Assembly (NCBI GenBank): GCA_963693315.1
Contig: OY856187.1
Location: 116,234,683 to 116,298,682 of the forward strand
Source: Diogma glabrata
Lineage: Eukaryota > Arthropoda > Insecta > Diptera > Cylindrotomidae
Reading direction: 5' to 3'
DNA length: 64,000 bases
Position numbers and translations under genes: made by a program. The notes under the pieces were generated by a model that ran no database searches, was not told the DNA's origin, and saw nothing but the letters and a program-made list of their open reading frames with translations. How positions within the stretch are numbered: the stretch's first letter is position 1; each line of letters begins with the position of its first letter. Of this stretch, positions 12,491 through 24,510 are shown piece by piece.

Positions 12491-12659
12491 CTTTGTTTTG
12501 GAACCGGTACATTGATTTACTGAGAACTGTGGCAATTTCTAGTTTGATCGTAGAAAAAATACATTATGTATGGTTATGACATTTACTTTTAGTATTCCCC
12601 AATATGATACATATTTATAAATTGAACAACAATTGTATTGATGTATAGGCTATGTATGC

Positions 12660-15155
12660 CTACATTTTATATAAAATATCCCGACTAAAAGATAAATTTA
12701 AACCACCAACTGCTGCTAGAAGTACAGATTTGGCTACCAATTTCGGTGAGGGCGTTTGTCCTTCTGCTAATTTAATTTTGTGATTCTTAAATACAGTTAT
12801 CAACCAAGTTTTTAATACAGTCATTACAAATCGTTCACCAATACAGTTTCTTGGTCCAATTCCAAAAGCGAGGAATCCATTTATTATATTTTCTGTTTTC
12901 CTTTCTGGTGCAAATCGCTCAGGATCAAATTTCAGAGGATCTTCGAAATATTGTGGATCTCTATGTAGTGCAAACAGTGGCACAAATACTTCCATACCAT
13001 AAGGTATTACTAAATTATCAAATGGCTCCATTGAATACCCATTGCTCGCACCGCATCTTCTTTCTAGAAATGGTAATGTTGGATAGAGTCTTACTATTTC
13101 TTTGACGACCATACCTAAATAAGACATTCGATTTATTTCGTCGAAAAGAAGAACACCTTTTGTTTTCTCTAGCATATCTTTTATTTCTTGACGGAGTCTT
13201 GCTTGAATTTCAGGCTAGAAAGATATAAAACATAAAAACGGTTTGTTAGTGTAGTTGTAATAATCTACAAAATCAAAAATGTGACTGTTCATCATAAAGT
13301 TGAGTATTTCCTTGAAGTTTAGTTCATAAACATATGACTATTGATAAGAAAATCAGCGATTTTCCATATAAATTAATCGAATTCACTATGACTAAATATG
13401 CTTTAGGATCCTGCTGTCAAAACTTATAAAGAGCGATGATATTTCACCGTTTTTATGCGAACAAGTTTGGATACTATCACTCCACATCATTCGAGTTTGT
13501 TCAAAGTGACCTTCAGCTTCACATACATACCACAGATATGAAGAACTATTAAAATCGTTAACTTACCTATAACAAGGCGAAACATACAATAATGCAACTA
13601 ATGAGTATAAGATTTTTTGCACAGAGAATATAGGAAAAGATGTTTGAACATTCTTCTTATATTTTTTTGAACACTAGCATGGGACCAAAGAGGTAGAATA
13701 CTTAAGGCTGATCTTGGATAATAATTGTACTTGAAACTCTCATAATTGTTCATATTAAGTTGAAATTAACGGTCGATCAATAAACGGTACGGCATCTATG
13801 GGAGCGAGAACGATAGAACACATCATAGAATGATTTTCTGGCCTATCATGACCCCTTTTTTTAACAACTTGATCAAAAAAAGTGATTCTATAAACACCAT
13901 ACGCCAAAATGCCGACCAAGCTAATAACAAGATTAATCGGCTTAAAACAAATCATTAAGATCAGCCTACAAGGACGTTGATAATGGTTGTCTAAAGAAAA
14001 GGGAATATTAAACTTAACATATCAAATACTTTTAGCCTTAAATTAGGAAGTATTATTTAAATGATTGTAACAAAAAATATTCTTACATATTTAGCTATTT
14101 CAAATAATCCAAATGCCATCGCAGTAGAAGTTGTTTCAGATCCACCAGAAAAAAACGATACTGATTGCGCTATGAGCAAGTTATCAGTAAATATTTTATT
14201 CTTAACATTATTATGAATTTCTTCTGTTTTCATTTGAATAAGTATATCAATTAAATCGTTTCGAACTAATCCACTTTGTTCTCGTTTCCTAATGGTATCT
14301 TTTATAAGATTGCAAATAAAATTTGAACCTTCTTCCAAGAAAAACTAAAATAAAATAATGTGTGTTATAATTTTTTGTAATAAACGTTTCTTAATTTAAC
14401 AATAATACTTTAGATTTGAAAACTTTAGCAATCTTTGGTAAGAAAAAAATAGTGAAAAAATTAAATGTTCGTTTGAAAGTGAAGCGAGACATTTTGGCTC
14501 CATAATCCGCAAACACTGTATTAGGATTATCTACTGTAAAAGCTCGAACACCAAAAGCACAGGATGCTATGACTTCAGTGGTGTACTTCAAAGATAAATT
14601 AGTGACTTCGAAAACCTTTTCCTCATTTGCTGGTACAACTTTTAGAAAATATTTATCAAACTCTGAAGCGATATCATCAATCAATACGAACATTTTCCTC
14701 ATTTGTGCTGTTGTAAAGAATGGAGTTAATTTCGATCGCACTTTCTTCCATAATGGATTTTTTAATAAAAAAATAGTATACGATCCATAAACATCATGTT
14801 TTGGGCTTGTATCAGCAAAACGATCACTGAAATCACTGAAATCTGTTACAAACATCTTTTTGATTAAATTAAAATCCTTTATAAGTATAGCTGGATTGTG
14901 GAATATATATATGCCAAAAAATTTGTGTCCTTTAACGCAAGCAGAATTGTATAAATCTTGGAATACTTCAACTCCAGATTTTTTTAGTAACACAGCATCC
15001 TTAAAATTACCTAATATCGGTAAACCAGGAACGTATGGAATCTTATATTTATTCCATTTCCAAAAATTGCTCAAAATCCAGAAATAGGCGAAAATAATTA
15101 AAATTAAAACCGTACACAGAATTGCACTTAACCAAGTCACTTGAAATAAATTCAT
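12660..15155 (-). CDS. Cytochrome P450, CYP3 clan, CYP6-like (three exons)
   Basis: Three exons give about 519 aa, the usual size for insect microsomal P450s. Exon 1 is 15155-14409, exon 2 is 14344-14087, exon 3 is 13214-12660. Both introns (14345-14408, 64 bp; 13215-14086, 872 bp) have GT-AG borders and lie in phase 0. The N-terminus is a membrane anchor followed by a Pro/Gly hinge (IPYVPGLPILGNF). All hallmark motifs are present: helix C WKKVR, helix I SGGSETTS, K-helix EIVR, the PERF motif, and the heme loop FGIGPRNCIGERF with the axial Cys. These are ER mono-oxygenases taking electrons from NADPH-P450 reductase; CYP6 members commonly oxidise plant toxins and insecticides. The substrate cannot be inferred. 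The gene appears intact. No promoter was recognised. Confidence 0.93.
13215..14086 (-). other. P450 intron 2, with an N-terminus-like open frame
   Basis: 872-bp intron bounded by GTAAGA and a pyrimidine-rich TTCTAG. A 66-aa minus-strand frame at 13755-13955 begins with a hydrophobic stretch (LVISLVGILAYGVYR) followed by a basic VKKRG, loosely recalling another P450 amino terminus. No P450 motif follows, so a chance frame is at least as likely. Confidence 0.5.
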
Positions 15156-15974
15156 TTTTGTTTATCAAAAAATTTAAAAAAAACTTCACGTTAGAACATG
15201 GTAACTCACAAACAAAAGTAACAGACCGTTATTGCTTTGACAACTTTAGGTTGTGAAATATTAGTGAATATTAAAAATATTAATGATTGGTAGTTGAAAA
15301 GTTTCTACACATACTCTAGAGAAAACATAAACTTCGTTCATGAAACAATTTTGATGACACTTTGATAAAATTAGGAAATCTGAATGATAAGGAACTGAAT
15401 AGTTTTTGAGTGATATTGGGGTCGGTAGTCGAGTCCTCTGATCCAACTTTTTATTTGAGACATTAATTTGAATAAAATAATGTTGTCAGTTGTAACACCT
15501 ATGTCGAAGATCATTGTAAAATAAATAAATTATAAAAAGAACTTTGTCTTTCCTTCGTAAAATTTTTCAAATTTATTCAAATTTATTTAAATTTAGTAAA
15601 ATTATTGTTTCGTCGACCAGTTACTTATCAAGAAAAGACATTCTTAATAATGTATGTATGTAATGTATGTAACCTACGAATGTAACCTACGAAACCGGTC
15701 GACGAAATAATGATTTTATTAAATTTAAAAAATTTTACGGGGAAAGGTAAATTTGCCTTAATTTATTTTTTTTTTCTATTAATATTAATCAGCTATTGAG
15801 ATCCGGCTAGCGTGAGATACCAACGGTGACATTCTCAATCTTAGTTATGTAGTACTCCGCGCTATTGTGCCACTGATTCTTCGTTTATTAGTGTGGGATG
15901 TCCATTAGTGTTGCCCAATTGCATTAATTTAACTAATAAAATTAATTTTCTGTTTGAGTTTTCACGTGTAGACT
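15156..15974. other. Upstream of the P450: non-coding, with a small foldback
   Basis: No gene is recognised. It includes the P450 5' flank, in which I see no clear TATA box, and the foldback at 15556-15739. Confidence 0.4.
15556..15739. repeat. Small foldback / MITE-like inverted repeat
   Basis: Arms 15556-15618 and 15697-15739 are reverse complements apart from an indel in the AT-rich part. They share CGTAAAATTTTT at the tips and TCGTCGACC at the inner edge. The loop contains ATGTATGT and AACCTACGAA duplications. No clear target-site duplication. Confidence 0.6.
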
Positions 15975-17405
15975 TAATTTAATCGATTATTATCGATGGA
16001 AAAGAATATGGTTGAGGCATGATGGATCCGATTTTATCCGAGCACTGCTGGTGACGATATTTATAAAAAACAACGAGATCAGGAACAGTGCGACGATGTT
16101 TTAGGGAATCAAGATTTGATTTTAAATTTCTATCACCCACAATTCGCATAGTAGGCTTTTGGACAGAGTCCAAAAAAGCTAGGATGGAAACACATACAGC
16201 GCCCCAAACTTGACAACAATACTCTATACAAGGTCGGATATAGGACTTATAAATGTGGAATAATTGGTCCGGAGTGAAACATTTTTTACATCTATTCGGA
16301 GGCCGAGTTTTTTTGACTTGCTTTTTGCCATCGTCATTATATGATCGTTCCAGAGTAGGTCATTGGAAATTATGACTCCCAATAAACGAACACTATCACA
16401 TTCGTCTTTTCGTTCGTCACACATGCAGATTGAAATATCATTGGGGAACTCGGTCTTTGATCTGGAAACAATCGCTAGCTGTGTTTTGGTGGAATTAAAA
16501 TTCACCAAATTTTTGTCACACCAATCGGTGACTTTCTCTAGGTCTTCGTTTACACTTATGGCAGCGTCTCTCCGGATTTATTCGTTCGTGAATTTTACCC
16601 TTTGAAGATAGGAGCACGAATGACTTGTGCAGTGTACTATCATCTGCAAAACTATTTATCCGATTATTGGTGATTTTCATCAGTTCGTTGATATAAATTA
16701 AAAATAGAGTGGGGATAAACTGACCCTTGGGGTACACCAGCATTAATTAATTTAGACTTAGAAGAAAAGAAATCGATGAATACCGAAATGTATCGGTCGG
16801 TGAGAACATTTTGTATCAGCCTCACGACTGTGGGGTGAAATCCGTACGCAACGAACCTGTTGATCAAATTGGCATGCCATATTCGATCAAATGTTTTTGA
16901 GATGTCTAATGCAATTACCTACGTTTCACCACGTTTACTACATAGTTGCTCTACATAGTTTAATAGAGCGGCTGTTGATATTTTGTTTCTAAAACTGTAG
17001 TGACTGTCAGATACTAAATGGTTGTCTTCCAAAATTTTTGATATGTGTGTATTATTATAATGTGCGTATATTTTAGATAGGACTGGGAGTAAAGCTATTG
17101 GTCTATAATTTGAAATATCAAATTTTGTTCCTTTTTTGGAGACGGGCTGGACATTGACCAACTTCCATCGCGAAGGGAAAATGCCAGATTTATAGGATTT
17201 GTAGAATTTTTTTTTAAGAGTAGGTGCAATTCTTTTTAAAATGTTTTCAGAGTAATCGAAGGAATGTTGTCCAGATCAGAGGCTTTGTTGATATTTAGCA
17301 CCTTTAAGAGTTTTTCGACAATTTTGGGTTTAAAATGAAGATCTTTCATATTAACTCCTGAAGAGTGGATTTGGGGTACTTCTGTAGGAGTTTCTAAAAC
17401 GGTCG
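15975..17405 (-). pseudogene. Decayed LINE (APE-type), RT and C-terminal region
   Basis: Minus-strand pieces in several frames follow the order of a non-LTR reverse transcriptase. First comes the region before the fingers (about 17400-17160); then NYRPIALLPVLSKI; GVPQGSV; FADDSTLH with the catalytic FADD; then VRLLGVIISNDLLWNDHI; and the C-terminal LDSLKHRRTV-DLVVFYKYRHQQCS block near 16100-16000. Frameshifts and stops break it at least five times. The C-terminal block is the same family as the young copies at 28173-28670 and 40408-41140. No poly(A) tail was identified. Confidence 0.8.
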
Positions 17406-17620
17406 AATTCAAAGCATTTAAAAATATTATAAACCATTAGATTAATAGTTTTAATACTATTTGTTATTAAGGTTGGGTGTTACGGTCCTGTGAAAATACA
17501 TACAAACAAACACTTATTATATTATTATTGTTACAAATTTGTAATTTCTGAGATTAGTTTAAATTAAAATAAAATCAATAACCTTGCATTGATAACTCTC
17601 TCTCTCTCTCTGGCGTTTAC
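17406..17620. other. Spacer with (CT)n run
   Basis: No coding signal; a CT microsatellite lies at about 17597-17611. Confidence 0.5.
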
Positions 17621-18072
17621 ATCCCATGGAGGGATTTTGCCGTCTGTGCAATCAGCTTCCAATCATCTCGTTCCATGACCAGTTGACCCCAGTTTCGACA
17701 TCCTATATCACGAAGGTCTTGGATGATGTCATCACGCCAGCGTTGTCTAGATCTTCCTCTTCGACGAACACCAGCTGGTTGTTATTGGGACGCTTTTTAA
17801 TCATTCTAGCTAATGGTGCCCTTTCTACATGACCAAACCATCTAATCCGGTTAGATTTAATGAATCAGCTGTCTGATTTCATGATTCATTCGGATTCTAT
17901 ACTGATTTTCAGCAACTTTACATGGACCATAAATTGTTCGTATGACTTTCCTCTCGAATGTTGATAGAATTCTACAATCGGAGGAAGTCAGTGTCCTGCT
18001 TTCGCTTCCAAAGGTAAGCACAGGTCGGATTAATGCTTTGTAAAATGTGAGTTTGCACGACTGCGAAAGATG
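17621..18072 (-). pseudogene. RTE-like LINE C-terminal fragment
   Basis: The minus strand encodes, with several breaks, the C-terminal tail common to RTE-type LINE proteins: LYKALIRPVLTFGSES, then STFERKVIRTIYGP, an RNHE-like RIRMNHEI, then GRSRQRWRDDVIQDLRDIG and a final AKSLHGM. This differs from the neighbouring LINE families. The plus-strand frame at 17626-17832 is its shadow. Confidence 0.75.
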
Positions 18073-18238
18073 TTTTTATCGCAAAAGTTTTGCATTGATA
18101 ACACAAAGATTACATATTTGAGTGCAATAAAACAATAAAACAACTTTACGTTAATACAGTGTGTCACAAAGAAACCGTGTGTTCATCTCACTGACTTTTT
18201 GTTGTTAATATTGTTGTTTGGTGAAAGAGTTTACAATT

Positions 18239-19030
18239 ATGCAACGATCTCCACCTTATAACACGAGAAATAAAAGAATCCCGTCTATACTGATGATAAT
18301 ATTCCAAAAGAGAAATCTAAATCGGCCAAGAAAGCGGACCTTATATCTAAACAGAATGATCTCTTACTGGAACATGCTGCAAGAAACGATTTAGTGCAGT
18401 TGCAGTCTGACCCATCAAAAGATGCTGAGTGTTGGTTATCAAGTAATAATTTTAACTCGCATAGCGTAAATCCAGTTTTAATTTCGCAATCAAAAACTGT
18501 AAATGAAGTATTCCATAATCTAGACAAACCAATTTGTTCAGCAAATCAATCTCGTTATCACAAATGTACCATCTAGTGATTTAAGCACAGATAAAGCGCT
18601 GATAGAGAAAATTATTGATTCTCAAAATATTCCCATCAACAAAGAAAATATCTTACGGACCAGTAGAATGAAAAGGAAAGATACCATAAACGCAAATGAA
18701 AGAAAGATTGCACCAATACTTGTGACATTCTGCTCTTTTAAAAGTCGTAACACGTTCTTTTTTACCTATCTAAAACGATTTAAAACAATGAACTTGCTAG
18801 ACACGAGAATTGGCTCTATTCGGGAACGCATTTATGTAAACGAATACCTTACTCCACAACAACACAATATTTTTCGGAAGGCAAATGAAATCAAATACAA
18901 ATGGCAACGTCAATCAAATTGTCGTGTCACGACAAGATTTGGCTACACCTATATTCAAGCTCGAGGTGATCATAATGATTATAAGATTCACAACATTAAC
19001 CAACTGGATATTTACTCCCAGAGTAAATAG
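18239..19030 (+). pseudogene. LINE ORF1 (gag-like), frameshifted
   Basis: Starts with MQRSPPYNTRNKR at 18239, a typical LINE ORF1 opening. It shifts frame near 18290 and again near 18560, then ends with an ORF1 C-terminal domain: KIAPILVTFCSF, then RIYVNEYLTPQQHNIFRKA and a tail ending at 19030. ORF1 proteins bind the element RNA. ORF2 remnants follow on the same strand. Confidence 0.7.
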
Positions 19031-19369
19031 ATTGTTAAGTTACTCAACTTTGCCTTATATTTTATATATATGTTTTTATTATTGTTATTATTTATAATTT
19101 TTGTTGTTTTTAATCGAATATTTAGATTTTTTTTGTTGATATTATATTATTAATTTTTGTTTTTTTGTTTTTAGTTTTAAGCTGTGATAGCATTATCAAT
19201 ATGCAAGTTCATATAGTGGTAGTTCTGTTTTATGTTCTAATTCAACGTGTGCTTTGCTTTTTCTTCTTTTGGACGACTAGTGGTCTCGGGTTGTGGTTAG
19301 GTGGGTAATGGTACCATATATGAACAATGAACATTGTGAATGAACAAACTTTATCTTTGACAAACTTCA

Positions 19370-20968
19370 TTAACTCGAAAGTGAAACAATCAAAATTTAA
19401 TATTGACTTTGCCCACCTAAATATGCGAAGCATTACGATGAGTTAGCTCATCTGTTAGCAAATACGTCTATGGATATCATAGCCGACTCAGAAATTTGGC
19501 TTATATCTAAAACTCCAGCTGCTCTCTACAATATTTCTGGTTTCAAATTCTACCGTAACGATCGTTTTAGACGGGTTACAGAATGGCCTCACAAGCAAGA
19601 TTATTTTCACTTCATCAGCTGATGACAAATTAGAAAGCATTTTCATCGAGGTTCAAATTTGTGGAGGTAAAATTCTAGTTGGTTGCATCTACAATCCCCC
19701 ACCTAGCACAAATGCAGATATCGGCAGCCTAAATGATATTTTTTGTCGGCTTAGTGGTACTTACAATCGCTTCGTTATTATGGGTGACTTGAATTTTAAC
19801 CTAATAAATGATAGTTGCCCGTTAAAAGACTTATTGTCCTCTCTTTCTTTGTTTCATATCCCGTTTGGTGCTACACGTGGCAATTCACTCTTAGACCTTG
19901 CCATTCTACCAAGCCATTAGTCCAGTAAGGTAGTTAATTTTGGTCAGTCACCTATTATTTTTTCTGACCATGACGTGATATTTTTTAGTTCGAAATGTCG
20001 CAGACCGCCACCAATCAACAATTACACCACAATTAATGATTTTTCTTCAATTAACATAAATGAGCTTTTTTATGAGTCGTCGTTGCTTCCGTGGAACCAG
20101 ATTTAGTACCTCTCAAATGTCAACGACAGTTAAGTGTAATAAACTCACCAATATTATATGCCTATGAAAGGTTTGTACCAAAAGAAAAGTTCTGTTTCGC
20201 GATCCTTCAACTCCATGGATGAATTCTAAGATTTTAGACACCATTGCCCAGCGGAACTCTGCATATCATCTTCATCGGGTAACGAAACTGCCAGAGGATA
20301 AAAGAATATTCTGTAATTTGCGTAACTACGTCATTAAGCTTATTAGAGAGGCCAAATTAGACTTCTATCGTACCAAGTTAGATACAAAACTACCACCCAA
20401 AACCTTAAATCAAATGGTATCGTGGATACATCAAACGGCATAGAAACTTCTGTAAACGCCACCGATTTTGTTAATCATATTTCTAACGGGGTTATGAAGG
20501 CAGTAGTGCTTCCTTTGCCGTATCAAAATTTCAATTCTGATGAAGGTTTCAGTTTCAGAAACCTTCATCAGAATTGAAAGTTTCAAGAATAAGCTTCGTG
20601 TCTCATTCAATTCATGCCTTAGGTACATATTCAATCTTGGTTTTAGAGACCATGTGACACCTTACTCTAAGTGCATTCTGGGTTGCTCACTGTCAGTTTA
20701 TTTTGCGTTTCGCGTTGCGTGTCAAATATTTAAAATAATTACTAATGAATGTCTTCTCTATTTGTTTGAAGAATTTTCATTTGGAAGCTCACAACGGATG
20801 TCCATTCTTAATGTACCTCGGTTTAGCTGTCAGCAAAGAAGAAGAAGTTTGTTTGTTCATGGTGTTTCCCTTATTTGGAATAAACCCCCTTCTATCAGAT
20901 CACTGAGATCGCTATCTCGTTTTAAGAGGGAATGTCTAGCTTACGTTGAAGCCCTGAACATGTTTTAG
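19370..20968 (+). pseudogene. LINE ORF2, endonuclease and C-terminus, RT deleted
   Basis: The first part is an APE endonuclease in broken frames: FAHLNMRSI, SEIW, VGCIYNPPPS, MGDLNFNL and the SDHDVIFFS motif near 19960-19990. The endonuclease-RT linker follows (20219-20440, WMNSKILDTIAQRN onward). The sequence then jumps directly to the C-terminal domain (20540-20968: NSCLRYIFNLGF, ILGCSL, SLIWNKPPSIR). The RT core of several hundred codons is missing, and the junction carries a hairpin at 20529-20579. An AAATAAATAAATAAATAAA tail ends the element near 21247. Confidence 0.75.
20529..20579. repeat. Perfect 22-bp hairpin at a LINE deletion junction
   Basis: Arms 20529-20550 and 20558-20579 are exact reverse complements around the 7-nt loop AGTTTCA. 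It sits where the LINE jumps from the linker region to the C-terminal domain. Confidence 0.85.
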
Positions 20969-21227
20969 TTTTTTAGTATAGTTCAATGTGTTGTATTAAG
21001 TTGATTTTAATATTGTATGTTGTATTATTAGTAGCGATTTTTTTTAAAGAGATCTATTTGTTTTCTTCACTTGTGAAATTTTTTTTTCTCTCTATTTAAA
21101 TTTGGTTATTGAGTTTTGATTATAATTAAATATAAGCTAAATATTAGTACCAATAATTCTATTATAAGTTTCATACATAAATACTTTGAGAAGACATTTG
21201 GTCTTAATTTTATGTAAATGAATCGCT

Positions 21228-21248
21228 TTAAATAAATAAATAAATAAA
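21228..21248 (+). repeat. LINE 3' tail (AAAT)n
   Basis: Four to five AAAT units end the plus-strand LINE that starts at 18239 and abut an older minus-strand LINE fragment. Confidence 0.7.
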
Positions 21249-21259
21249 GCAAAGCGTTC

Positions 21260-21665
21260 CGCCAACAATGTGGCTTTCATTGCCACAGGTCAGTGACGAT
21301 CATATCACTGTCAATAACAGGAGAAATAGAAGATTTGGTACCAGATTCTAATTAATCAATGGCACTGTAAAACATTTTGTCAGAAATTGATATAGTTGGA
21401 AGTTTTGCTGCTTCTGCTCTGTCAATCTTTGCTTTTTCGTTTTTGATTATCTGGTTTGATATTTTATTAGATATTGAGAACGATTTGAGGGATTTTTGCT
21501 ACGCATCCATATGCAAAATAATCTACGTTTGTGTCTAAGGGCCAATTTGACTGCCTTGGAAAACAAATATTTTTGTTGGGATTTCATTATTGAAAAGGGA
21601 ACGAATTTATTGATACCGAATTGAATAGTTTCAGTAATGTTTTGGGTGGAAACATTAACTTCGTC
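21260..21665 (-). pseudogene. LINE endonuclease-RT linker fragment
   Basis: The minus-strand frame has FGINKFVPFSIM, then KSQQKYLFSKAVKLALRHKR and RSQYLIKYQTR, then KNEKAKIDRAEAAKLP with a stop, matching the stretch between endonuclease and RT in APE-type LINEs. The plus-strand LINE tail ends against it, so the younger LINE probably inserted here. Confidence 0.6.
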
Positions 21666-22033
21666 AGTAAAAATACAATGACGCAGTGGCGTCATTTCAC
21701 CAAAATCTTGGGGGGGGGAGAGCGAGAATTTAAATGACATAAAAAAATTTTTTTCGTAAAACATAACATACACGTTTTTATATACACATATATTTAAAAG
21801 CATTTAAATGCATCGACTTAGAAATAAAAATAAAATGCTTCTGTGCTACATTGGTTACTCTGCTAGTCTTCTGGTGTTGTTTCATCGAAGCGAATGCCAC
21901 AAAGTTCTGCAAAATCCTGCAAAGATTGCAGTTCTGCAAAGATTGCAATCCCTACGTGACTCCTCTTATGTCGAATCGTTTTTTTGTTTGTTTGTTTTCC
22001 TTTATTTGTCTCAGAGAGAAAGAGTTATGTCTA

Positions 22034-23996
22034 CCCTAAACTGACCAGAGCCAAATCGTTAAAATGTGGGACAAAATGCAAACATTCTTCCAAATACTAA
22101 CTAATTAGAATTTCTATTGCGAGAAAGTGGGACAGTAAAAACGTGCTAACTAGATTGTGCATAAATTTACTATTTAATGCTTTCCTTTACTATTTGTTTA
22201 CTATTTAATTCTTCAAAAAATTCTTTTATTTTAATTGGACATTTTTCAACCGTCAGAAAATGTGCTTACAGTGGTTCGTACATTTTCAAATTCTTTCTAG
22301 TGTTGGCATTACCGCCAGCCAGCGAGTTTCACTGTATCCAATAAGTTGGTTATGTTCGACATTAGTTTTGCCGCAGAACTCCTTCAACGTCTCCAGTAAA
22401 GACCGTAAAATATCCAAATTTTTTTAACCCTGCCATTTAAATCAGCAGCATTTCTTATTGCATTATTTAGAATATGGGCTGCGAATCCAATACCCAATAC
22501 ATTCTGGTTCAAATTCGAGTTTAGCTTGTTTTTAAATTTTCACCCCTTGACGTGACACCACTAAAATTGGTGTTCGTGTTATCAGCGCAAATTGCAACTA
22601 ACTTTTTGTCAATGTTAAATAACAACAAGAAAACAAAATAACAACAAAACTTGTTCAAGCTACTGGAGCTGGCGGCTTATAGCAACGCTTTTTTATATTT
22701 ATCTGTATCTATATGTCTTTTAATATCATAATGTCCACTGTTAATTTTCAAATTCACTCCGACTGGTAATACACTAAACTTTTGCGTCGTTATATTTTGA
22801 TTTTTTTTATAAAAGGATAGTCTAATTCAATATCGTATAAGAATTTACGTAAACGTTTTCTATCCGTCTTGATTTGCTGGAGAACTTTTTAAATATAATT
22901 TTAAAAATTAGCATAAATTTACCTTTTATAGTAGCTTAAAACTTTTGTTACACAAGTAAAGACTGTAAAACAATTGAAACAATTTATTTTAATTTTACTA
23001 AATAATTAATATCTTTTCTGTATTCTGTAAGTATAAGAGGTATACAGTATACCTCTCGTTCTATCTTTTACAAATCTATACCATTTATCAAGTTTTTATG
23101 CTGTTTGCTTTGTTTGTTCTTTATTGAGAAAAAAAAATTATATATTAGAAAATAATAATTTTACTTTTGAGCTTCCTAGTTAAAGTGTGTTTTAAACAGA
23201 GTTTGAAACGCTACTTATATCACTCTTTTACTTTGTCCCTTCAGTGCGTAGCTTAAAAAAAATATAACACTCCCACATACAGGAGTGAAAATAATAAAAT
23301 ATCATTCTTGCTACTAAATTGAAATAAATATTTTCTTTCAAATACTCAAAACTTTTACTTTTGCGTCAAATTTGATGCTTTTCAACGTAAAATGCTTGAT
23401 TCGTTCAATTATTCATGCATTGTTAGAAAAATGAATATAAGGGATGACGTAGAGTGACTAATTTTCTTCTTTTACAAATCGAATGAAAGAACTGGAAAAT
23501 GTTATCTGCTCCAAAGGAGTAAAATCGAAAAAACAAAAATTTTACTCTTACGAGTAAGAACGATATTCAAATTATGAACATTTTAATTTTTGAATATTAT
23601 TTCAAAGGATTGAAATGAGTGCTCGAATAAAGAAGCGTAAACTCTGGTTTAAAAATTTAAATTTTTATGAATTTATACGCAAAACTGCATCTATTTAAGT
23701 AAAATATTTTGTATTTTATTTTCCATAATAATATTGCACTGGTTTGTTCTCTCAATATGGTTAAATCAACATATACATAACATTATACAAACTGCAAGAA
23801 AAAACTGTGAAGCCATTGCTCTGACTAAGATATTGCGCAAACTATACGTAGGTAGATGATTATTTCGATAATGCGGGCAAATGTGGTGGAAATATTTATT
23901 TCGTGGAACGCTTCGTGGGACAGATTTCTCCGTGGGACAACGCAATAAAATGTGTGACATTGCCACGCAGCGTGGGACGTCTGGTCAGCTTACTAC
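22034..23996 (-). mobile_element. hAT-like DNA transposon remnant
   Basis: Short inverted ends (CTGACCAGA at 22034; TCTGGTCAG ending at 23996) and GTGGGAC-rich flanks enclose the hAT transposase scrap at 22295-22608. No 8-bp target-site duplication is visible, so the limits are tentative. Between 22610 and 23960 no other coding signal is recognised. Confidence 0.4.
22295..22608 (-). pseudogene. hAT transposase fragment
   Basis: Minus-strand translation, with frameshifts, gives KLVAICADNTNTNF, then SRGEN, then LGIGFAAHILNNAIRNAADL, then KFGYFTV-like and a SETRWLA-like segment. This matches the middle of hAT-superfamily (ZBED-related) transposases, including the CADN core Asp region and the AAHILNNA segment. 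Several stops and at least three shifts make it a relic. Confidence 0.7.
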
Positions 23997-24510
23997 CAAT
24001 AAACGTGCGTAAATTTTTCATTTGATTCAAAATTGTACAATTATTGCGAGCTTCTTTTAAATCTATAAGAAAAACCTACCACAAAAAAATAATGTTTTCT
24101 CCCTTCCTGTGACTGTATAAAAAAAATGAACAAAGATTGACGTTTAGAATACGTTTTGGATTTTATTATAACCAACCAAACATATAATTTTTGCTATTTT
24201 ATGAATTAAAAATTCATAAAATGAATTTGACAGCAAGTTTTCATAACATAAAGTATGTTACATAACTTAAATAGTTGTTCGTGTCGTTAGAAAATATTGC
24301 TTGTCCATTATAAAACATTCACTATTATAAAATCACTGGAAATAGCCCAATAAATTTAAATTACTCCCGTAATTATTGTCATTCATTTTATAAAAATTAG
24401 CACAACTATCAAGAAAACTTTTGATATGTTATAGGATTTTACATTTTAGAATTGTTTTTAATTTATTGTTTTTAAAAAAGTCTTGTAAGGTTTGTACAAT
24501 CTGATATAGA
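23997..24510. other. AT-rich stretch, no recognised gene
   Basis: Contains a small perfect palindrome at 24196-24222 (12-bp arms, AAA loop). Nothing else is recognised. Confidence 0.4.

Noticed and set aside
17626..17832. 68-codon plus-strand frame
   Set aside because: The opposite strand carries the recognisable RTE-like C-terminus.
21808..22044. Two overlapping short plus-strand frames
   Set aside because: No domain recognised; one reads through duplicated GCAAAGATTGCA-type words and is probably chance.
23036..23056. Perfect 21-bp palindrome AGAGGTATAC-A-GTATACCTCT
   Set aside because: A single short palindrome without adjacent gene or repeat context; not enough to call a regulatory site.
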